Origin: Rikenellaceae bacterium
GTDB lineage: Bacteria; Bacteroidota; Bacteroidia; Bacteroidales; UBA932
Reading direction: 5' to 3'
NCBI GenBank assembly: GCA_900769385.1
Contig: CAAGGO010000238.1
Span: forward strand, 1-17,670
Length of the DNA stretch: 17,670 nt
This document shows, one piece after another, positions 8,048-15,528 of the stretch. Below the pieces are notes generated by a model that worked only from the letters and a program-made list of their open reading frames with translations, was not told the DNA's origin and did no database searches. The translations under genes and the position numbers were made by a program. Each line of letters starts with the position of its first letter. The stretch's first letter is position 1.

Positions 8048-9607
8048 ATGACTTATATGAAAATGTTCAGAAAATTTACTTTATGCGCAGTGCTGCTTCT
8101 CACAGGAGCAGCAGCATTTGCACAGAATGCATACGATGCCCTAAAATTCTCAGAGCAGTATCTTGAGGGTACTGCCAGAAGCGTGGCTATGGGAAATGCC
8201 TTTACAGCACTTGGAGGCGATATGGGAGGCATCACAATCAACCCTGCCTCTTCCGCAGTATACAGATACTCGGAGCTGGTAATTACACCTTCCCTATCGG
8301 GAATATCAAGTTCAGTAAATTATTTGGGGAGCTCAAGTTTTGCCAACAATACAAAATTCGGCGTTTCCAACTTGGGTTTTGTGGGTTCTTACAATACCGG
8401 AAGGGAGAATGCAGGTCTTGTAAGCTGGAGTTTTGGCCTGGTAGTGAACAAAATGAACAACTTTACCGGTGGAATGAAGGCCAGCGGAAAAACCAATTCT
8501 TCAAGCTGGCTCTCAGCCCTTGCTGCCCAGACCAATGGTGTTTATGCGCCTGATATGGATATGAATGACAGCAATGACCCGTTCTTTTACAGCAATGCAT
8601 CGTGGAACTCAATACTTGCGTGGAACAACACACTGCTGGATACCCTTCCCGGTACCGACAACCAGTACATTGCCGCTACAGAGAACCTGGACGGTTATGA
8701 CATTTCTGTTGGAGGAGACCTTGCCCAGACATTCAGGAACAAGATGCTTGGGAACATCACTGAGGCTACAATCAACTTTGGAGGAAACATTTCAAACAAG
8801 CTGTTTGTAGGTGTTAACATTGGCATACAGAGCATCAGCTACAAATATGATGAGGTGTATAAAGAAGCAGCTTTGGGGAGCCATAACTTCAATTCAGGAT
8901 TTGACAATTTTGCAACTGCATACAACTACAGGGCAACAGGTTCAGGAATTAACCTTAAAGTTGGAATGATATATCTCCCAACCGAGTGGCTCAGACTTGG
9001 AGCCGGCATTTCAACCCCTACCTGGATGTACATTGATGAATCCTGGGAAAATGAAATGGGTGCAGAGTTCAATGACGGTTACAGCCAGAGCATCATTTCC
9101 CCTCTTGGCAACTACAGCTATATGCTGAACACTCCGTTCAGATGGAATGCCGGAGCTGCTGTAAGGCTTGGCACATTGGGTGTAATCAGTGCTGATTATG
9201 AGAGAGTGGATTATTCAAAGACAGTTCTTGGCCATAACGGTGACGGATTCAGCTATCGGGATGAAAATGATGAGATTCAGGAGGTTCTTGGAACACAGAA
9301 TATCTTGAGGGTTGGTGCTGAGGTTAATGTGACACCTGCCTTTGCGTTGAGGGCCGGATACCAGCATTACTCTTCCCCTTATGCAATCAGCAATGCAAAT
9401 GATGCCAGAAACATAGGCTCTTTGGGTATCGGTTACATTGCCCCTTGCGGTGCAAGTGATTTCTTTGTGGATCTTGCATACCAGCAGAGGCTTGGCAAAG
9501 CAAAAGAGGAGTTCTCATTGTATGATGACACTGAGATTCCTGCCCCTGTAGGGACAAACTCCATAAACAGCTGGAAAGTTCTGTTGTCTTTGGGATTAAG
9601 GTTCTAG
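8048..9607 (+). CDS. FadL/OmpP1-type outer-membrane transport protein
   Basis: This is a predicted 14-stranded outer-membrane barrel of the FadL family, whose characterised members carry long-chain fatty acids or other hydrophobic compounds across the outer membrane. Residues 1-26 are a signal peptide ending in AAAFAQ. Residues about 38-75 contain the family pattern: GTARSVAMGNAFTALGGD followed by the NPA motif in ITINPASSAVY. The remainder is rich in alternating barrel strands and ends in a phenylalanine (LSLGLRF), the usual barrel-assembly signal. At 519 residues it is somewhat longer than E. coli FadL. The substrate cannot be told from sequence alone. Starts at 8057 or 8063 would shorten the signal peptide by 3 or 5 residues and are also possible. 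It follows the aromatic-rich lipoprotein gene and overlaps the end of the convergent WbqC-family gene by 12 bases. Confidence 0.85.
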   Translation: MTYMKMFRKFTLCAVLLLTGAAAFAQNAYDALKFSEQYLEGTARSVAMGNAFTALGGDMGGITINPASSAVYRYSELVITPSLSGISSSVNYLGSSSFANNTKFGVSNLGFVGSYNTGRENAGLVSWSFGLVVNKMNNFTGGMKASGKTNSSSWLSALAAQTNGVYAPDMDMNDSNDPFFYSNASWNSILAWNNTLLDTLPGTDNQYIAATENLDGYDISVGGDLAQTFRNKMLGNITEATINFGGNISNKLFVGVNIGIQSISYKYDEVYKEAALGSHNFNSGFDNFATAYNYRATGSGINLKVGMIYLPTEWLRLGAGISTPTWMYIDESWENEMGAEFNDGYSQSIISPLGNYSYMLNTPFRWNAGAAVRLGTLGVISADYERVDYSKTVLGHNGDGFSYRDENDEIQEVLGTQNILRVGAEVNVTPAFALRAGYQHYSSPYAISNANDARNIGSLGIGYIAPCGASDFFVDLAYQQRLGKAKEEFSLYDDTEIPAPVGTNSINSWKVLLSLGLRF

Positions 9608-10264
9608 ATAAGATATGGCATTGGGGCCTTCGTTGAAAAGAAGGTCCAGAATGCTCAAATTTGGTACAAAGCCCTGCTTGTTGGTGAAAACCTGCCAGTA
9701 GGGCTTGTTCATTTGCAGCCTTTCAAGTAGCTGTGCAGGTTTCTTTGGATGTATTGAATCCCTGAAATCTTCAATTCCCATCTGCTGCAACTGCTCTGAA
9801 CCTGGGATAATGAAATTACCGTCTGAAAGAACAATTGGAGTTTCCACCCCTATAAGTTCTGCTATCTTAACAGTAAGACGGGTATTCATCTTAAGAAGAT
9901 TCTCCTCCCCTGAATCCAGAATTTCATAAATGTCATCCATATAGTACTCAAAGAACGGTGATGACATATAAGCCGCCTCCAAAGCCCTTTTATGCTGCAA
10001 CAGCCAAGGTTTTGAATAATCTATAAGGAGTTCAGATGTTGGGATTTTGTGACTGCTCTCCTCCCCTTTTGCAGCACTTCTGCGTACGGGAAGAGTGAGA
10101 ACAAGAAGCCCGTTGGCACCATTAATGTGACAACGGGTTCTGTATGACTGTTTCTGATACATCTCCCCGCTCTCAATCTCAGCCTTTGCTGAATTTGCCA
10201 ATGCCACAAAGTATTCAATTGGGGGAAAGTACGCTGTACTCAACAGGGATGTTTCAAAAACCAT
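9596..10264 (-). CDS. WbqC-family protein
   Basis: The 222-residue sequence fits the WbqC-like family (Pfam WbqC), whose members often occur in polysaccharide or envelope gene sets; the biochemical role is not established. Family-like features are the start region STAYFPPIEYFVALANSA, then EMYQKQSYRTRCHINGANGL, LTLPV, the central WLLQHKRALEAAYMSSPFFEYY, and a conserved C-terminal stretch YWQVFTNKQGFVPNLSILDL followed by LLFNEGP. It has no signal peptide, so it is probably cytoplasmic. It lies 13 bases after the lpxA stop on the same strand and is therefore likely the last gene of the lipid A cluster, which is consistent with an envelope role. Its 3' end overlaps the convergent FadL-like gene by 12 bases, leaving no room for a terminator between them. 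Confidence 0.85.
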   Translation of the reverse strand: MVFETSLLSTAYFPPIEYFVALANSAKAEIESGEMYQKQSYRTRCHINGANGLLVLTLPVRRSAAKGEESSHKIPTSELLIDYSKPWLLQHKRALEAAYMSSPFFEYYMDDIYEILDSGEENLLKMNTRLTVKIAELIGVETPIVLSDGNFIIPGSEQLQQMGIEDFRDSIHPKKPAQLLERLQMNKPYWQVFTNKQGFVPNLSILDLLFNEGPNAISYLEP

Positions 10265-10277
10265 TTCCTTTTAAATT

Positions 10278-11072
10278 TTATTCGTCCGCAACTGCTTTAG
10301 GGTTGTATCTTATGATACCTCTCTTTGAACGGGCAATGAAATCAAGGATTGTCCTCTTCTCAACGCTCTCCTCAAACTCCTCCTCAATTTTCTTGCAGGC
10401 TGCAGAAACATTAAGGCCGCTCTGGTAGATTACCTTGTAGATCTCCTTGATTCGGTCAATCTGCTCAACAGTAAATCCCCTTCTGCGTAATCCTACAATG
10501 TTGATACCGCAATATGACAACGGAAGTTTTCCTGCCAAAGCGTATGGCGGAACATCCTTGCTGATACGGGATCCACCGGCAACCATAGCGTGTGTACCAA
10601 TGTTTGAAAACTGGTGTGCAGCAGAAGCACCTCCAATAATGGCCCAGTCCTCCACCACAGTCTCACCTGCAATACCAACATAACTTACAAGAATACAGTT
10701 GTTTCCAACCTCACAATCGTGAGCTACATGGGCGTATGACATTATAAGGGTATTATTCCCGATAACAGTCTTGTACTTGCCGCTGGCAGCTGTACCCCTA
10801 TTGATGGTAGCACACTCCCTGATGGTAACATTGTCTCCTATCTCCACCCAAGTAACCTCATCTGAAAACTTGAGGTCCTGAGGAATGGCTCCAACCACTG
10901 CTCCAGGGAACACTTTACAGTTTTTGCCCATCTTTACATAATCATAAATGATTGCATTTGGGCCAATCTCGCATCCGTCTCCAATCTCAACGTTCTCTGC
11001 AATATAGCAGAAAGGACCAATCTTAACATTTGCTCCAATCTTTGCATTGGGATGCACACAAGAATTTTGCAT
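10278..11072 (-). CDS. lpxA: UDP-N-acetylglucosamine O-acyltransferase LpxA
   Basis: LpxA catalyses the first step of lipid A synthesis, moving a 3-hydroxyacyl chain from acyl carrier protein to the 3-OH of UDP-GlcNAc in the cytoplasm. At 264 residues it matches the family length (262 in E. coli). The N-terminal part is a left-handed beta-helix of hexapeptide repeats (for example CVHPNAKIGANVKIGPFCYI). The catalytic histidine is His118 in SYAHVAHDCEVGN, and His153 in ASAAHQF corresponds to a second conserved active-site residue. The acyl-chain ruler position equivalent to E. coli Gly173 is Gly166 (MVAGGS), so a long acyl chain is expected. The C-terminal helical domain contains NIVGLRRRGF and FIARSKRGIIRY. 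The gene follows fabZ by 28 bases and precedes the WbqC-family gene by 13, indicating co-transcription. Confidence 0.97.
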   Translation of the reverse strand: MQNSCVHPNAKIGANVKIGPFCYIAENVEIGDGCEIGPNAIIYDYVKMGKNCKVFPGAVVGAIPQDLKFSDEVTWVEIGDNVTIRECATINRGTAASGKYKTVIGNNTLIMSYAHVAHDCEVGNNCILVSYVGIAGETVVEDWAIIGGASAAHQFSNIGTHAMVAGGSRISKDVPPYALAGKLPLSYCGINIVGLRRRGFTVEQIDRIKEIYKVIYQSGLNVSAACKKIEEEFEESVEKRTILDFIARSKRGIIRYNPKAVADE

Positions 11073-11100
11073 AAATTTTTTCAGTTAGATATATGAATTA

Positions 11101-11580
11101 TTACTCTTTATTCTTGATAACCTGAGCTACCATATCGCTCTCGCAAGCCAAGGTGTCACCAACGTAAGCCTCTCCATGCATACAAACAATTGAACGTCTC
11201 AAAGGTTGTGTAATTGTAAGCTTGAACACAAGGACATCACCCGGAACAACTTTTCGCTTGAACTTGGTGTTATCGATTTTTGCAAAGTAGGTAGAATATT
11301 TCTCCGGCTCATCCACACTGTGAAGAACAAGGATTCCACCAACCTGTGCCATAGCCTCTACAATAAGCACGCCAGGCATTACAGGCTCCTGAGGAAAATG
11401 TCCCAAGAAAAATCCCTCATTAACACCAATTGTCTTGATACCAACTACATAGTCCTCCCCAATTTCTGTAATTCTGTCTACCATAAGGAACGGTGGACGG
11501 TGAGGCAACAGTTTCTTGATTCCGTTTACATCAATTACCGGAGCGGCATTGGGATCATATTTAGGTATATTGTTTTCCAT
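11101..11580 (-). CDS. fabZ: 3-hydroxyacyl-[acyl-carrier-protein] dehydratase FabZ
   Basis: FabZ dehydrates 3-hydroxyacyl-ACP to trans-2-enoyl-ACP in fatty-acid elongation and so competes with LpxA and LpxD for 3-hydroxyacyl-ACP. The 159-residue protein has the hot-dog fold signature LLPHRPPFLMVDRI (24-37) and the active-site segment GHFPQEPVMPGVLIVEAMAQ (60-79), with His61 and Glu75 as the catalytic pair. In most known Bacteroidetes this domain is the C-terminal half of a fused LpxC/FabZ enzyme. Here the ATG at 11580 is in the same frame as lpxC and follows its TAA after only four codons (TAC ACT ACA GTT). The first residues (IPKYDPNAAPVIDVNG) resemble the linker of the fused enzymes as I remember it. 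No Shine-Dalgarno sequence is visible, so translation may depend on reinitiation by ribosomes that have just finished lpxC, or on readthrough. Confidence 0.95.
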   Translation of the reverse strand: MENNIPKYDPNAAPVIDVNGIKKLLPHRPPFLMVDRITEIGEDYVVGIKTIGVNEGFFLGHFPQEPVMPGVLIVEAMAQVGGILVLHSVDEPEKYSTYFAKIDNTKFKRKVVPGDVLVFKLTITQPLRRSIVCMHGEAYVGDTLACESDMVAQVIKNKE

Positions 11581-11592
11581 AACTGTAGTGTA

Positions 11593-12510
11593 TTAATTTT
11601 CTGAAACCATTTTTCTGACAACTTTTGCCACCTCTGTATTTATCCTGTGGCCTGACTTGTAGGCAATCACCTTACCTTTGATAGGCATTCCAACCAAAGA
11701 GAAATCTCCAATAAGGTCAAGCAGCTTGTGTCTTGCACACTCATTCTGGAATCTCAGCTGAAGATGGTTGAGATACCCCTCAGGAGCCCTCTCCAATGAT
11801 GAAGTGTTGAATACCGCAGCCAGTCTGTCAAGCTCCTCCTGAGGAACAGGGTGCTCAACAATTACAATTGCATTGTCCAGATCACCGCCCTTTATAAGGT
11901 TGTTCCTGAAAAGGGGCTCAAGCTCGTGGAAGAACACAAATGTACGGCAAGGGGCAAGATCCTTTGCAAAATCCGTATTTCCGTCAAGTCTTGAATACTG
12001 GTTTCCAAGAACCTTTGAATTGAAATCTATCATAAGGTCTACAGAGAAATGGTCATCAGGCATAATGATAATCTCAGAGCCGGTTTTCTCATCCCTGTAA
12101 ACTACTTTTTCCTTAAGTTCAAGATATTTTCTGTCTGCATCCTGCTCCACAATCCCGTCTGCGCAAATTGCATCAACATAAGGCTTTGCACTTCCGTCAA
12201 GGATTGGAACCTCCTGCGCATCAATGTTCACAAGGACGTTGTCAATTCCAAGGCCACTGAAGGTTGCCATCAAATGCTCCAAAGTTGAAATCTTAATATC
12301 ACCCTTCTCCAATGTTGTACCCCTTGCAGTGGTGGTAACATAATCAACCAGTGCATCAATTACAGCATCCTCCCCCAAATCAACCCTTCTGAACTTTATT
12401 CCGTGATTTACCGGTGCGGGCTCAATTGTCATGGTAACATTCCTTCCTGTATGGAGACCTTTTCCTGTGAATGTATATTTACACTTTAACGTGTGCTGCT
12501 TTTCGCTCAT
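11593..12510 (-). CDS. lpxC: UDP-3-O-acyl-N-acetylglucosamine deacetylase LpxC
   Basis: LpxC is the zinc-dependent cytoplasmic amidase that removes the acetyl group from UDP-3-O-acyl-GlcNAc, the committed step of lipid A synthesis. The 305-residue protein matches stand-alone LpxC in length. The zinc ligands are His79 (in STLEHLMA), His261 and Asp265 (in ECARHKLLDLIGD); Glu78 is the expected general base and His288 (SGHRIN) the second catalytic histidine. GKGLHTG (16-22) and VPILDGSAKP (101-110) are also conserved. All catalytic residues are present, so the protein should be active. It ends RKMVSEN-TAA, exactly where fused Bacteroidetes LpxC/FabZ enzymes continue into the linker; fabZ follows in the same frame. 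The 60-base gap before it, behind lpxD, holds a possible promoter. Confidence 0.97.
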   Translation of the reverse strand: MSEKQHTLKCKYTFTGKGLHTGRNVTMTIEPAPVNHGIKFRRVDLGEDAVIDALVDYVTTTARGTTLEKGDIKISTLEHLMATFSGLGIDNVLVNIDAQEVPILDGSAKPYVDAICADGIVEQDADRKYLELKEKVVYRDEKTGSEIIIMPDDHFSVDLMIDFNSKVLGNQYSRLDGNTDFAKDLAPCRTFVFFHELEPLFRNNLIKGGDLDNAIVIVEHPVPQEELDRLAAVFNTSSLERAPEGYLNHLQLRFQNECARHKLLDLIGDFSLVGMPIKGKVIAYKSGHRINTEVAKVVRKMVSEN

Positions 12511-12540
12511 TCTTATCTTTCAAGTATTACATTAAACGTA

Positions 12541-12548
12541 CAAATGTA
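12541..12548 (-). promoter_or_regulatory. Candidate internal -7 promoter element before lpxC
   Basis: The minus-strand sequence TACATTTG matches TAnnTTTG exactly and sits in the largest gap of the lipid A cluster, 60 bases between lpxD and lpxC. It overlaps a near-palindrome, GTACA-AA-TGTAC (12538-12549). Transcription would start about 25 bases before the lpxC ATG. I see no TTTG at the -33 spacing. Confidence 0.35.
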
Positions 12549-12570
12549 CTAAAATATCTTTATTTACAGA

Positions 12571-13557
12571 TTATTTGGCAAGTTTTCTGAACATTGCATA
12601 ACACTTCAGGTACTGCTTGTAATCAAACGCCGGACTGCCCATCAAAACTTCACCCTCCTTTCTGGTATTTCCAAGGATACCCGCCTGGGCACCTATACTG
12701 GTCCTGTCATGCAGAGCAATGTGGCCGGCAATTCCAACCTGACCTCCAATGGTACATCTTGCACCAATTTTGGTAGAACCTGCCACACCTGTCTGTGCAG
12801 CCATAACGGTATGCTCACCAACCTCAACATTGTGGGCAATCTGAATTAGGTTATCCAGTTTAACACCTTTCTTAATCAAGGTTGTACCCATTGTAGCCCT
12901 GTCCACAACAGTATTTGCACCAATCTCCACATCGTCCTCAATTGTAACAATGCCTGTCTGCGGAATCTTCTTGTATGAACCGTCTTCCCTTGGGGCAAAA
13001 CCGAATCCGTCCGATCCCACAACAACATTTGCGTGTAGGATACAGTTGTTTCCAATCTTGCATCCGTCATAAATCTTCACACCGGGATACAGAATGCAGT
13101 TCTCTCCAATCTCCACCTCATTGCCAACATAAACCTGAGGATAAATCTGTGTATCCTTTCCAATTCGGCTTTTCTTCCCGACAAATGAAAAATCACCCAC
13201 ATAAACCCCCTTGCCCAATTTTGCACTCCAGGCACATTTTGAGCTCCAGGCCCTTCCGCTCCTCTTTGCCCTTTTGAGGGTATTGAGCAGATCAAGCAGG
13301 GAAGCTACTGCCTCGTATGCATTGTCTACCAGGATAAGTGTTGGAGCCACAGGCTCTTTGGGTTTGAAAGACTTGTTGATTATTATTATGCTTGCCTTGC
13401 AGGTATACAGATATTGTTCATATTTCGGGTTGGCCAGGAAACAGATATTTCCGGGCTTTCCGCTCTCAATCTTTGCCACTGATGAAACCTTTACGGTTGG
13501 ATCTCCAATAATCTCACCGTTGAAATGCTGGGCAATTACCTCCGCTGAAACTTCCAT
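12571..13557 (-). CDS. lpxD: UDP-3-O-acylglucosamine N-acyltransferase LpxD
   Basis: LpxD adds the second 3-hydroxyacyl chain, to the 2-amino group of UDP-3-O-acylglucosamine, in the third step of lipid A synthesis. At 328 residues it is close to the family length (341 in E. coli). Residues about 1-100 form the uridine-binding N-terminal domain ([20 protein letters not shown] and [11 protein letters not shown]). Residues about 110-310 are hexapeptide repeats of a left-handed beta-helix (for example [20 protein letters not shown]). The catalytic histidine is His242 in [12 protein letters not shown], and the conserved GSDGFGFAP loop is at 181-189. A short C-terminal helix closes the protein. 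It is the first gene of the lpxD-lpxC-fabZ-lpxA-wbqC cluster and is transcribed divergently from rimP. Because lpxC lies 60 bases downstream with its own possible promoter, lpxD could be expressed partly independently. Confidence 0.97.
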   Translation of the reverse strand: MEVSAEVIAQHFNGEIIGDPTVKVSSVAKIESGKPGNICFLANPKYEQYLYTCKASIIIINKSFKPKEPVAPTLILVDNAYEAVASLLDLLNTLKRAKRSGRAWSSKCAWSAKLGKGVYVGDFSFVGKKSRIGKDTQIYPQVYVGNEVEIGENCILYPGVKIYDGCKIGNNCILHANVVVGSDGFGFAPREDGSYKKIPQTGIVTIEDDVEIGANTVVDRATMGTTLIKKGVKLDNLIQIAHNVEVGEHTVMAAQTGVAGSTKIGARCTIGGQVGIAGHIALHDRTSIGAQAGILGNTRKEGEVLMGSPAFDYKQYLKCYAMFRKLAK

Positions 13558-13579
13558 ATTGTAAAAAATATATATTGTA

Positions 13580-13587
13580 CAAAAGTA
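13580..13587 (-). promoter_or_regulatory. Candidate -7 promoter element for the lipid A cluster
   Basis: The minus-strand sequence TACTTTTG matches TAnnTTTG and is followed by TAC, as in the lpxC element (both read TACnTTTGTAC). It lies 22 bases before the lpxD ATG, implying a very short leader. A TTTG lies upstream on the same strand (13615-13618) but 27 bases away, more than the usual spacing of about 20. Confidence 0.45.
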
Positions 13588-13608
13588 GTAATAATTTTAT
13601 AAAGTTTT

Positions 13609-13646
13609 AAATACCAAAACAGGAGCACTCGCGGCCCCCGGTATTT
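13609..13646. repeat. Inverted repeat with GC-rich loop between the lpxD and rimP promoters
   Basis: AAATACC (13609-13615) and GGTATTT (13640-13646) are perfect 7-base inverted repeats flanking a 24-base GC-rich interval that includes CGGCCCCCGG. The interval is much richer in GC than the surrounding AT-rich DNA. It lies between the two divergent promoter candidates and could be an operator or boundary, but the stem is short and may be chance. Confidence 0.3.
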
Positions 13647-13659
13647 TTATATGGAATAA

Positions 13660-13691
13660 TTTGTTTTTCTGATAAAAAATCCGTTCCTTTG
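13660..13691 (+). promoter_or_regulatory. Promoter of the rimP-nusA-infB operon
   Basis: A TTTG at 13660-13663 is followed, after exactly 20 bases, by TTCCTTTG at 13684-13691. This fits the Bacteroidetes promoter pattern TTTG / about 20 bases / TAnnTTTG with one mismatch (second base T for A). It is the best two-part promoter in the window. Transcription would start near 13697, producing a leader of about 60 bases that contains the hairpin at 13712-13735. Confidence 0.55.
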
Positions 13692-13711
13692 CACTTGAAT
13701 TGAAAGGCTTG

Positions 13712-13748
13712 AGGGTGACCGCGCGCGGTTGCCCTTTAGTTTTATTTG
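13712..13748 (+). terminator. Terminator-like hairpin in the rimP leader (possible attenuator)
   Basis: AGGGTGACC (13712-13720) pairs with GGTTGCCCT (13727-13735) over 9 positions, two of them G-U, around a GCGCGC loop that can pair further. It is followed by the T-rich stretch TTTAGTTTTATTT. This has the form of an intrinsic terminator, but it lies between the predicted rimP promoter and the rimP start, so it would act as an attenuator rather than end an upstream gene. NusA, encoded in this operon, stimulates pausing and termination at hairpins, so feedback is conceivable; that part is inference. Confidence 0.5.
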
Positions 13749-13756
13749 CAAAGAAT

Positions 13757-14227
13757 ATGATTACAGCACAAGCATTAGGCAACACTATTGCCAATTATCT
13801 GAACGACAACGGATTGTTCCTTGTAGACATTGAGATTACAAAAGACAATGACATCACGGTTTCAATTGAGAGCAGAGAGAGTGATGTAAAGATTGACAAC
13901 TGCATTGACATTGACAGGATCATTGCTGCGGAATTTGACAGGGATGTGGAGGATTACTCCCTTACCGTAACTTCTGCGGGTTTGGACCAGCCTTTTAAAG
14001 TTCTTGACCAGTACAGGAAATTTGCCGGAACCGAGGTTGAGGTTGTTGTGAAGGGTGGCGGAAAAGTAAAAGGAATCCTATCAGCCGTAAACGAAGCATC
14101 TTTTGAGATTACAACTTCAAAGATGGTAAAGGTTGAAGGCTGCAAGAAAAAGGTTCAGCAGGATACCGTAACCGAATACACATACGAGGGTATCAAATCC
14201 TGCAAACCGGTAATCAAATTCAAATAA
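13757..14227 (+). CDS. rimP: Ribosome maturation factor RimP
   Basis: RimP assists maturation of the 30S ribosomal subunit. I chose the ATG at 13757, giving 156 residues. The frame could extend upstream to a TTG at 13700, but that extension overlaps the leader hairpin, encodes no family-like residues and would exceed the usual family length. The N-terminal domain (about 1-75) carries FLVDIEITKDNDITVSIE, the DNCIDIDRII helix and the family signature YSLTVTSAGLDQPFK (67-81). The C-terminal SH3-like domain (about 85-156) contains GTEVEVVVKGGGKVKGIL. Position directly before nusA and infB is the classical arrangement across bacteria and supports the call. The nusA start follows after 36 bases. 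Confidence 0.95.
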   Translation: MITAQALGNTIANYLNDNGLFLVDIEITKDNDITVSIESRESDVKIDNCIDIDRIIAAEFDRDVEDYSLTVTSAGLDQPFKVLDQYRKFAGTEVEVVVKGGGKVKGILSAVNEASFEITTSKMVKVEGCKKKVQQDTVTEYTYEGIKSCKPVIKFK

Positions 14228-14263
14228 CAGCACGTAAAAATTTAAAAATAATTATACAAAGAA

Positions 14264-15496
14264 ATGGAAGGCCTAAATTTGATCAGCACTTTTGCTGAAT
14301 TTAAAGAGCTTAAAAACATTGATCGTCCAACTATGATGAAAGTTCTTGAAGACATCTTCAAGGCACAGCTTGAGAAAATGTACGGCAGTGCAGACAACTT
14401 TGACATCATCATCAACATTGACAAGGGCGACTTTGAGATTTGGAGAAACAGAACAGTTGTTGAGACTGTAGAGGATCCGAATACCCAGATTTCAAAAGAG
14501 GAGGTTGACAAGATTGACAGCTCATACGAGATTGGTGAGGAGTTCACTGAGGAGGTCAAGCTTGCAAGTTTTGGAAGAAGGGGTATCCTTAACCTGAGAC
14601 AGAACCTGTCGGGAAAAATCATGGACATTGAGAAGGCAAACCTTTACAATGCCTACAGGGACAGAATTGGCGAGATTATGGTTGGTGAGGTTTACCAGGC
14701 ATGGAAGAAAGAGGTTCTTGTTCTTGATGAGGAGGGTAATGAGCTTCTTTTGCCTAAAGCTGAGCAGATCCCTTCTGATTTCTTCCGAAAAGGTGAGTCT
14801 GTAAGAGCCGTTGTCTCAAGAGTTGAGATGAAGAACAACAACCCTGTAATCATTCTTTCAAGAACTGCTCCGGTATTCCTTGAGAGACTGTTTGAGCAGG
14901 AGGTTCCTGAGATTTTTGACGGTCTTATTACCATCAAGAAGATTGTACGTATCCCTGGTGAGAGAGCCAAGGTTGCAGTTGAATCATACGATGAGAGAAT
15001 TGATCCGGTAGGAGCTTGCGTTGGTGTTAAAGGTTCACGTATCCACGGTATTGTAAGGGAGCTCAAGAACGAGAACATTGACATCATCAACTGGACTTCA
15101 AACACCCAGCTGCTTGTTCAGAGAGCCTTGAGCCCTGCAAAAATCTCATCAATCAAGATTGAGGACGGCAAGATAAGCGTTTGGTTGAAACCTAACGAGG
15201 TATCTTTGGCCATTGGTAAGAACGGCAGCAACATCAAACTTGCAAGCATGCTTGTAGGTCAGGATATTGAAGTGTTCAGAGAGCTTGATGAGGAGGAAGA
15301 GGATGTATTGTTGGCTGAATTCAGCGACGAGATTGACCAGTGGATCATTGAAGCTCTTCAGGGCATTGGATGTGACACTGCCAAGAGTGTACTTGCACTT
15401 TCTGTACAGGACATTGTAAAACGTGCTGACCTTGAGGAAGAGACAGTGATTGAGGTACAGAACATCCTTAAATCTGAGTTTGAGGAGGAGAAATAA
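14264..15496 (+). CDS. nusA: Transcription termination/antitermination factor NusA
   Basis: NusA binds RNA polymerase and nascent RNA and modulates pausing, termination and antitermination. The 410 residues show the N-terminal polymerase-binding domain (about 1-130), an S1 domain (about 136-200, ending PVIILSRTAP), KH1 (about 206-285, with IDPVGACVGVKGSRI at 246-260) and KH2 (about 290-345, with SLAIGKNGSNIKLAS at 314-328). A short C-terminal helix-hairpin-helix-like segment (about 355-405, with LQGIGCDTAKSVLALSV) follows. It lacks the two full acidic repeats of E. coli NusA (495 residues), as is usual outside proteobacteria. The gene lies 36 bases after rimP and 32 bases before infB, on the same strand, and is clearly in one operon with them. 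Confidence 0.97.
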   Translation: MEGLNLISTFAEFKELKNIDRPTMMKVLEDIFKAQLEKMYGSADNFDIIINIDKGDFEIWRNRTVVETVEDPNTQISKEEVDKIDSSYEIGEEFTEEVKLASFGRRGILNLRQNLSGKIMDIEKANLYNAYRDRIGEIMVGEVYQAWKKEVLVLDEEGNELLLPKAEQIPSDFFRKGESVRAVVSRVEMKNNNPVIILSRTAPVFLERLFEQEVPEIFDGLITIKKIVRIPGERAKVAVESYDERIDPVGACVGVKGSRIHGIVRELKNENIDIINWTSNTQLLVQRALSPAKISSIKIEDGKISVWLKPNEVSLAIGKNGSNIKLASMLVGQDIEVFRELDEEEEDVLLAEFSDEIDQWIIEALQGIGCDTAKSVLALSVQDIVKRADLEEETVIEVQNILKSEFEEEK

Positions 15497-15528
15497 TTTT
15501 AGGTTGAATTTAAATTGGGGGATATAAT

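Noticed and set aside
11101..13557. The lipid A gene cluster as a novel system
   Set aside because: lpxD, lpxC, fabZ, lpxA in this order is the normal Bacteroidetes arrangement; only the LpxC/FabZ split is noteworthy.
13700..13756. An upstream TTG start adding 19 residues to RimP
   Set aside because: The added residues do not resemble RimP and overlap the leader hairpin; the ATG at 13757 gives the normal family length.
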